The notes beneath the pieces were generated by a model, which saw only the letters and a list, made by a program, of their open reading frames with translations, ran no database searches and was not told the DNA's origin. From the NCBI GenBank assembly GCA_022419385.1, contig JAJUBI010000010.1:434001-498000 (forward strand): a stretch of DNA of 64,000 nucleotides. The letters are read 5' to 3'. The DNA is from Paraconiothyrium sp. Pb-2020 (lineage: Eukaryota; Ascomycota; Dothideomycetes; Pleosporales; Didymosphaeriaceae). The position numbers and the translations under genes are program-made. Positions 57,001-64,000 of this stretch are shown here, one piece after another (the first letter of the stretch is position 1; each line of letters opens with the position of its first letter).

Positions 57001-59220
57001 ATTTAGACATATTTATTATTATATATATAAATAACATTCTTGTTTTCTCTAAAAACGTATCTAACTATATATTGCACGTATAGACAGTACTAAAAGCCCT
57101 AGATAAGGTATACCTACGAATTAAACTTAAGAAATGCCAGTTTAATATTAAATAACTCGAATTCCTAGGATACATTATTACTACAAATAGGATTAAGATA
57201 GCACTGAGTAAGGTTAAATATATTAGAAACTAGCCAATACTAAGAAATACAAAAAATATCTAAGAATTCTTAGAATTCTGTGGATTTAACAGACAGTTTA
57301 TTAAGAATTATGTAAAAGTTACAATACTACTAATAAACCTTATAAAAAGGGACACGCCTTTTAAATGGACAATAAAGTGCAGAATATTATTCTAACTTCT
57401 AAAGATAGTATATATTATAGAACTAGTTCTTATACACTTTAGAGACGGAGAACTATTATACTTTAAAATAGATACTAGTAACCTTACGCTAGGCGTATAC
57501 GTAAAGTAAAAATAAGATAGTAAATAGTACCTAATTACCTACTACTTATGCAAGTTTAATAATGCAGAAATAAAATATAATATATATAATAAAGAACTCT
57601 ACATAATTATAAAAGCTTTAAAATACTAGAGAATCTACGCTCTTAGTTACTTAACGCTAGAAATTTACACAGACTATAAAAACCTTCTAAGGTTTACGAT
57701 AATAAAGGAACTTATACTAAGATAATAAAGATGGTTACAGACTACTAGATAATATAAGTTTAAAATAATCCATATAGTAGGAAAAGAAAACGGATGAGCA
57801 GACGCGCTTAGTAGACGAAGTAATTTAGTAGAAGAAAAGGTTAAGACCTTCTCTACAATTTTTTAAAAAACTAAGAATAGATCTCTAGAACTAACAGTAG
57901 AACTTAACTAACTTATAGCCATAAGAGAAGTGCTAAAGGAACTATAAACCAAGATTATCTAATAATACTATAATAACCCTATATACGGACACCCGGGCAT
58001 TAAGAAAATAATAGAACTTATCCAACAAAACTATAGCTTTAAAGGAATTAAGAAAGTAGTAACAGACTTTATATATAAATACGTAGATTGCTAAAAGAAT
58101 AAATACACAATACATCTTAAATATAGAGAAATATAAGTAATTAAAATACTAATAGCCCTATAAGAAGACATTGCAATGGACTTTATTATAGAACTACTAA
58201 GGTCTAAAGACCCAGTTATAGGAATTAAATATAATACTATTCTAGTAATTATATATTAACTTATAAAGTACATTGAGTTAATACCATATCTTAAAATAAC
58301 TACAGCTAAGGAACTTACTTTCCTTATTCTAGATTAACTTATTAGACACTATAGAATTCCTAAGACAATTATAAGTAATAGAGATAAGCTCTTTATATTA
58401 AACTACTAAATAACACTTATAGTACTTATTAAAATAAAAAGGAAATTATTAACTGTATATTACCTACAGACGGACGGACAAATAGAACGTATAAACTAAA
58501 TAATAGAAATGTACCTATGCATCTACTACAATAACTAGAAAAATAACTAGATTTCCTTACTACTAATAGTATAACTAGTATATAATAATAAGGTATTAGC
58601 TGTAACAGGCTATATACCGTTCTATGTAAATTACAGCAGACACCTATATCTCTTTAATTAAACATTTCCTATAAACATCCAAACAGAACAAGCCATTAAG
58701 ATAGCTAAGAAAATAAAGAATATTTACAAAGAACTCTAAGAAAACCTTAAGAAAGCTTAACAGTAAGTAATTTCTTATATAAACTAAAAACGAAAAATGG
58801 CACCTCAGCTAAAGAAGAGGGATAAAGTATACCTACTTATAAAAAATCTTTAAATCTAGAAAAGAAAGCATAAAAAACTAGATTATATTAAGGTTAGACT
58901 ATTTTACATTTCTAAATAAGTATCGCCGGTAAACTATAGATTAGAATTACCACCAAATATAAAGATATACCTAGTATTCTATATAGACTGCTTAGAACCG
59001 GTAGATCTGGAAACACCAGTTGAAACCACCTTCTATTACAAATTAGAGGAAGAAAACGAATTCAAAGTTAAAAATATTTTATTAAAATATTAGAGGAATG
59101 AAACCACCAAATACCTTATTAAATGGAAAGGGTATCTATACAGCGAAAACACATAGAAGCTAAAAAGTAATCTAGGTAATTATTAGAAAATACTACTAGA
59201 GTTTAAAAACTTCTAATAGA
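54080..59220 (+). pseudogene. gag-pol relic of element 2
   Basis: Gag lies at about 54105-54330 (KVIFAAIYI, KDEEYVNNYTNIVNI). The zinc knuckle at about 54789-54840 has Cys turned to Tyr (YSKLGYIARNCRS). The protease core at about 55965 reads KALIDSRVERNFV. RT at about 56690-57330 includes VIPFRLTNAL and the active site as YINNILVFS (57026-57050; both Asp codons now Asn). RNase H ends in GKENG-x-ADALSRR (about 57778-57821). Integrase has GHPGIKKIIELI (about 57988), MDFIIELLRSKDP (about 58177) and TDGQIERIN (about 58469-58495). The chromodomain reads KYLIKWKGYLYSEN (about 59106-59150). The order and motifs are those of Ty3/gypsy chromoviruses. Many stops. Confidence 0.92.
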
Positions 59221-59305
59221 GGCTGTACCGCTGACATCCTAGACTTACCTAGACAGACAGAAGAGAGGTGGAAGCTATTTAATTAACTATGTCTAGGGTA
59301 GACTA

Positions 59306-59731
59306 TATAGTACCTAAGTATCCTACTAATGTATTGGCAGCAGAATAATCTATAGTACTTACGCTTATATTCTCTCTATTTATAGCCATTTCTATAGCTA
59401 GGTATATAACCTTTTTATAAGTATACTTTTTAGCTTAGGCCAATATCTTCTTATACTGTAATATATAAGTAATTACAGCAGCTAATTCCTTTTTATTTTC
59501 TTTAACCTTCTTTTTATACTCCTTACAAGTTTTGTCTAAATTCGACTAACTTATATTTACACAGGGATAGCCCTAGCGAATATATTTAGCACACTTTAGA
59601 CTAGAACTGGGTATAATAAAATATAACTAATTCTTAAGAATATAATTAGTATAGGGATCCTCTATAACTGTATTGGCAGAAAGAATTTCTTAATAGAGGT
59701 AATGTCTTTAGACAGTAGAATTAGCTGGCAT
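59306..59731 (-). pseudogene. Antisense ORF relic of element 2
   Basis: On the minus strand an ATG at 59731 opens MPANSTV and the frame runs about 140 codons, with stops only as TAA/TAG, to about 59306. It contains CAKYIR and GYPCVNIS (possible Cys cluster), then a Lys-rich helical stretch (CKEYKKKVKENKKELAAV, LAIEMAINREN). The position (between chromodomain and 3' LTR), orientation, and Cys-then-coiled-coil layout match the antisense relic in element 1. The start ATG is preserved. Confidence 0.55.
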
Positions 59732-59831
59732 AATGCTAACTAATAGAAGTAAGTAGGGTAAGCAGTGGCTTATATAAGAATACTTAGCAACACTATATTT
59801 TAAGGGTAAAATAATTAAAGGAGGGAGGTAA

Positions 59832-60247
59832 TATTAGGATCTAGAATTCTAATATAGGGATATAGATCTATTTATACTTAGCCTTAGCGCCTATACACAA
59901 AACTACTGCCTAGTCTCTACTAACTACACAGGGCGCCTATAGAGGTTATATAACTACTCTCTAGTAAGCGCTCCCTAAAGAGCACTTAGGGCAGAGTGCG
60001 CTATAGAGAGCGCTTACTAGTAAGTACTGGCTAAACTACTATATAGGAACACAAGAATAAGGACCTTATACTTATATTTAATCTATTTATTAATCTATTA
60101 TTTAGATTTACTTAGGCTCCCTTATTAACTTGTTATACTTCGCAAGATACTTTTGTATTAACAAGACTTCCCTTTCCCCTCTTAGTCGTCTTGCCTAAGA
60201 ACTAACCTTAACCCTTTTAGGACTAGCTACCCTTTAGGAGTTTAATA
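59832..60247 (+). repeat. 3' LTR of element 2
   Basis: 416 bp, TATTAGGATC...TTTAATA. The terminal TG and CA have both become TA. Differences from the 5' LTR are almost all transitions. Confidence 0.92.
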
Positions 60248-60690
60248 ATCTGCTGTACTAATAATAGAAGAAAAAAGTAGAGTACTATAAAGAATAATAA
60301 AGATAATTATTATAAGTAATATACTTATATATATAAACTACTAAATCTAGATAAGGTTACCTAATTTAAAAGTAACTATAAAAAAATAGAACAGCTTCTA
60401 ACTAGTAGCTTATCTAGAACACAGCCTTAGAACTATAAGCAGTTATATAGGGACCTCTATTATAAAAGTTAGTTAGAATACTACCTATTTAAATAGACCT
60501 CTATCTAGTACAAACCTCTTTAGGTGTAAATAATAGTAGTAGTAAAAATTAAAAGAATAAAGTAAGCTATAATAAGGTATAAAGTAAAAGAAATTATTTC
60601 TTTTAGTATTATATTAGTAGATGGCACCAGCTTATATAAAACTTTATTAAATATAACTACTATTACTAATATAAGTAATTAACCTAGGCT
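60248..60690 (+). pseudogene. Fossil ORF interrupted by element 2 (right part)
   Basis: It continues the frame that ends at 53495 when element 2 and one target copy are removed, and runs to about 60690, just before an inverted pair of CCCTAACTTAATAA motifs. See the left part for content and caveats. Confidence 0.35.
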
Positions 60691-60697
60691 GCATATA

Positions 60698-60777
60698 CCC
60701 TAACTTAATAATATTTAATTTTATTAAGTTAGGACCCCTTATAGTATCTTATATAAAATTATTTTATTAAGTTAGGG
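60698..60777. repeat. Inverted and direct copies of TTATTAAGTTAGG
   Basis: cctaacttaataa (60699-60711) and ttattaagttagg (60721-60733) form a 13-bp perfect inverted repeat over a 9-nt loop. A third copy lies at 60764-60777 (ttattaagttaggg). Confidence 0.75.
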
Positions 60778-63614
60778 TCCTCTTTTTATACCTATACTAA
60801 TAACTATAGAATCTTAATAATAGAAAGCTTAAACTATAATATCTTATAAATAATAAAGATTAGAAGGCCCTTAAGAACTATCTACTACTATACCTAAGTA
60901 TTATTATACCTATTATATCTAGTTTAATAAATAGTTATATTTATACACTCGTCTATGGCACCCTTCTTAAGGTTATTAAAATTACCGCCAAACTAAAATA
61001 TATAAATAAGGCTATAGTTAATAGGCCCGCCACTAACTATTATATTATATAAGAGGGACTAGAATAAAACTCTCTCTATTTTAATAAGAATAAAAGATAA
61101 ATACCTATATTATATTTATTATTAGTTTTTACCTTTCTCTTACTACTATAGTATTGTAAAGCAGTAGAAGTGGCTAAATAAGTAGATACTCTATAAGTTA
61201 GAATAGAAGATAATTAAGAGCCTAATAGTAGACTACCCTATTATATAGTGCCCTACAATATTATTTAGCCTTTTTAATATTTAGTATATAATAAGGCATA
61301 CCTACTAAAGAACCCCTATTATAGCTAGTATATAGTATTTTAGTTTTTATAGTTTAAGTTAAACTTTATAATACTTATAACTATAACCCTAGTTCTATAG
61401 TGTTTAGATAATTTTGTTAGGCTTCTATTTATAATTAATAACTAGAAACTTAGTAATAATTATATAGACTAAAGGTATACTATAAAATAGTAAGAATTAC
61501 TCAACTCTAAAAACTATCTAAATTTTTTAGATAACTAAGCTCTATATATTAGACTATCTAGCTTTTCTTCTAAAATACTAATATTACTTAGCTAGGCTTA
61601 AGGCGGTGCTTAATAAATATAAAGGTAATATAATAGTAGTTAGTATTATTACTATTTTTAAATACTTTCTAATTTAATATAATGCTTACTTAAAGTATAA
61701 AGTATTCTACTATAACTATAGTAATACTAGGTAATAGTATAGTATAGTATTTTTTATCTTATATTTATTAGGTTTACATAAGCTGCAAGTTTTTAGAGTA
61801 GATAAGTAACTATATAATAAAGTAGAGTTATACTATATATCTAAACTTTATACTATTAATAAAGAGGGCTATATTCTTATTAATAGTAGAGTCTCTTAAA
61901 TTCTAGTCTAGAATACTTTCTAGCCTATTTTCTATAATATAAAGAAAATCTATAAGGTATCTTTAACTAAAGTAGAGGCTAAGCTAGCTGCTGTATAGAT
62001 AAATCTAATAGGTAAAGACCCTAATAATAATATTACTATAACTAGTAAAAGGAAAATAGAATTAGCAATTCTAATAAATATAAAGACTAAGAAAGTAAAG
62101 AAAGCCGCTACTAAAAAGAAGATTATAAAAGAGAGTATATAGAAAGATTATAAAAAGAAGCCCTATACTACTTACTATAACCCCTATCTTATACAGTTTA
62201 ATATATAGTTTAACTAAAATAGTAATACTAATTACTTATTTCTTAGGGAATTTTTTCGGATAATTAATAAAGATATAAAGAAGAAGAGTTTAGACAACTA
62301 TAGTTTTTTTAATAATAAAATAAAAAAGCCAGAGCTAGTATATAACTATAGTAGAGATTTAAATAAAAAAGCTATATAGTATATTACTTACCTAAATTAA
62401 TCTTCTTCTACCTACAAGAACTATATACCCTTATAGTTAATATTATAGTTAGTTAGTAAAAGAAGATAGTAATCTTTTACCTATTACTATTTAAGTAGAT
62501 GCTAGTTACTATCTACCTCTAAGTTATTAGTATTAAGGTAGGGTAATACTTTCTTATTATAGTGCTATAGAGTATAATAAGCTATAAGACTAGTTTAACT
62601 ACCCTCTATAGTCTAGAATATAGTATAAATAGATAATAAGATAGTAAAGAATATTAAGGTACTTATTATTATTCTACTTTATAAATAGTAGACTAAATCT
62701 TTAATATTAAGTATACTACTTTTATTATCTTTTACCTACTATATCTATAATATATAGTTATAGGCTATAGAACGTGTTATATATATTAAATAAACTAAAC
62801 CCTACTTAATTATTAAACTCTATATTAATAGAATCTATAATACCTATATAGTAGTAGTAGCTACTCTAAGGCCCTAGAGGTTTTATAGCTATACTAGATA
62901 ATAATACTTTATAGAAGGCTTATAGAGAAATATATACTATAGTCTATTAGAAGTTTATAGATATAAATAGTAAGTTAGTATATATTAGTAAACTTATACT
63001 AAAGTAGTAGATACTTAGCCTAAAATAATATTTTAGTAAGACTTTATATACTACCTATTTAGGCACGTTAATATATAGTATTTTACTCTAGCTATAAATA
63101 AAAGAACTAGTATAGAGAGTATAGTAGAAGCTAGACTCTTTAATAAGGTATCTAATCTTAGTACTTTTAAGACTCTAAGATACCTACTAAATCTAAAAAG
63201 AATTAAATATATAAGTTTAAAGGTATATTTACTACTATATTAAGTTTAATTAGCTAGAGGCTTTTAGAGACCCTAATATACTTTCTAAATTACTAAACTT
63301 TAGGTTAAGGTACTACTAGTTAAAGTAGAAATAGTAGTATTATAACTAGTTTATAGTATAGGTTATAGTAGAGCTAGTAGTAGTATAGCTAAAGCTAAAT
63401 AAAGTATAGGGTTATAGTAGAAGTACTGTAGTAATAGTAATATATTAAAATAATTAGAATAGTAGTAGTAGTAATAATAATAATAATAATAAAGGTAGTA
63501 GTAGTACTAATAGAGGTGTAAAGCCCCTAGTCTAAGCTTATAAGGCTACCTAAGGTGCTAGTATAAATAGGTGTGGACCTATCTAAAAAGAGGGCCTACT
63601 AAGGTATTAGAGTA
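60778..63614. mobile_element. Older unidentified repeat
   Basis: RIP-degraded. A plus-strand stretch at about 61700-62400 reads as basic protein (LGLHKLQVFRVDK, EAKLAAV, KTKKVKKAATKKKIIKES), possibly part of a transposon ORF; the family is not recognised. A tract of tag/aat trinucleotides lies at about 63459-63512. Confidence 0.4.
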
Positions 63615-63735
63615 CCTAGTATTACCCCCTTTAGTCCCAGTCCAGCTCATACACCCAGTTCGATATAGAGAAAATTAACACGAATTTGTTAAGTTAGGGT
63701 GGGCACCTATAGCCAATAGGCAAAGTACCTAAAAG
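63615..63735 (+). repeat. Leader preceding 41-bp array, copy 2
   Basis: Shared with 37054-37165 and less RIP-degraded: it keeps cgatatagag, cacgaatttg and ttaagttagggtgggc, where copy 1 has T/A changes. A plus-strand frame reads VPVQLIHPVRYREN, with only TAA as a stop over this part, supporting a coding origin. Confidence 0.75.
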
Positions 63736-64000
63736 TTAGTATAAAAGCTTAGCTAATAGATATAGTAATTTAAAAGTTAGTGCGTAAGCTTAGCTAATAG
63801 ATATACTAATTTAAAAGTTAGTGCATAAGCTTAGCTAATAGATATACTAATCTAAAAGTTAATACACGAGCTTAGCTAATAGATATACTAATCTAAAAGT
63901 TAGTATATAAGCTTAGCTAATAGATATACTAATCTAAAAGTTAGTATATAAACTTAGCTAATAGATGCACTAATCTAAAAGTTAGTGTATAAGCTTAGCT
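63736..64000 (+). repeat. 41-bp minisatellite, copy 2 (runs off the window)
   Basis: The same unit as at 37166-37636, with at least six to seven copies before the window ends. Same orientation as copy 1, about 26.6 kb away. Confidence 0.9.

Larger units (their letters stand above)
53496..60247 (+). mobile_element. Element 2: full-length Ty3/gypsy chromovirus, RIP-inactivated
   Basis: 6752 bp with two 416-bp LTRs and a 5-bp target duplication. It is distinct from element 1 in LTR sequence and length. Plus-strand gag-pol with a chromodomain, polypurine tract ggagggagg just before the 3' LTR, and an antisense ORF relic between them. Stops occur throughout. Confidence 0.93.
35200..64000. repeat. 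RIP-degraded nested transposon block
   Basis: About 29 kb of TpA-rich sequence with stops in every frame and very few CA or TG dinucleotides. It holds two delimited chromoviruses, a partial LTR, two minisatellite arrays, dispersed motifs and fossil ORFs (all listed separately). No intact gene is present. Differences between LTR copies are almost all C/T or G/A transitions, the direct mark of RIP. Confidence 0.9.

Overview
The window looks like part of a filamentous ascomycete (Pezizomycotina, most likely Dothideomycetes) chromosome. The reasons are short spliceosomal introns (44-57 bp, GTAAGT/GTACGT donors, CTAAC just before the acceptor), protein families known from Pezizomycotina, and sharply bounded very AT-rich, TpA-rich blocks of decayed repeats with the CpA-to-TpA signature of repeat-induced point mutation (RIP). 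The class assignment is inference.

Layout. From 1 to about 35.2 kb the base composition is ordinary, but intact genes are few. Most of this part is gene debris, i.e. fragments with frameshifts and stops but normal GC: an ankyrin fragment near 2.3 kb, a broken minus-strand gene at 3.2-4.0 kb, a probable helicase relic near 10 kb, a coiled-coil gene relic at 14.0-14.5 kb and an AMP-binding-enzyme fragment at 30.0-30.3 kb. Two AT-rich RIP blocks interrupt it (6.7-8.6 kb and 24.05-26.56 kb). The convincing genes are a small membrane protein (6362-6724), a spliced PD-(D/E)XK nuclease-like gene (12162-13910), a divergent pair at 18681-20342 (minus) and 20554-21848 (plus), a disordered orphan protein (27440-28138), a DUF7924-type nuclease-like gene (30947-32185) and a four-helix membrane protein (33138-33890). 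A small Cys-rich ORF (15154-15339, minus) and a tiny two-exon ORF (23621-23882) are possible.

Three genes (12162-13910, 18681-20342, 30947-32185) show a PD-(D/E)XK-like signature in different protein contexts. They are the most informative conserved content. The middle one is paired head to head, with 211 bp between start codons, with an unknown gene that has a basic/disordered tail.

From about 35.2 kb to the end the window is one RIP-degraded transposon graveyard with no living gene. Two full-length Ty3/gypsy chromoviruses can be delimited to the base: element 1 at 41150-48141 (465-bp LTRs, GGTAA target duplication) and element 2 at 53496-60247 (416-bp LTRs, ATCTA/ATCTG duplication). Both keep recognisable gag, protease, RT, RNase H, integrase and chromodomain relics, and both carry an antisense ORF relic between pol and the 3' LTR. 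They sit in older repeats that include a 41-bp minisatellite present twice (37.2-37.6 kb and 63.7 kb to the window edge), each copy preceded by the same roughly 110-bp leader, and a dispersed TTATTAAGTTAGGG motif in both orientations.
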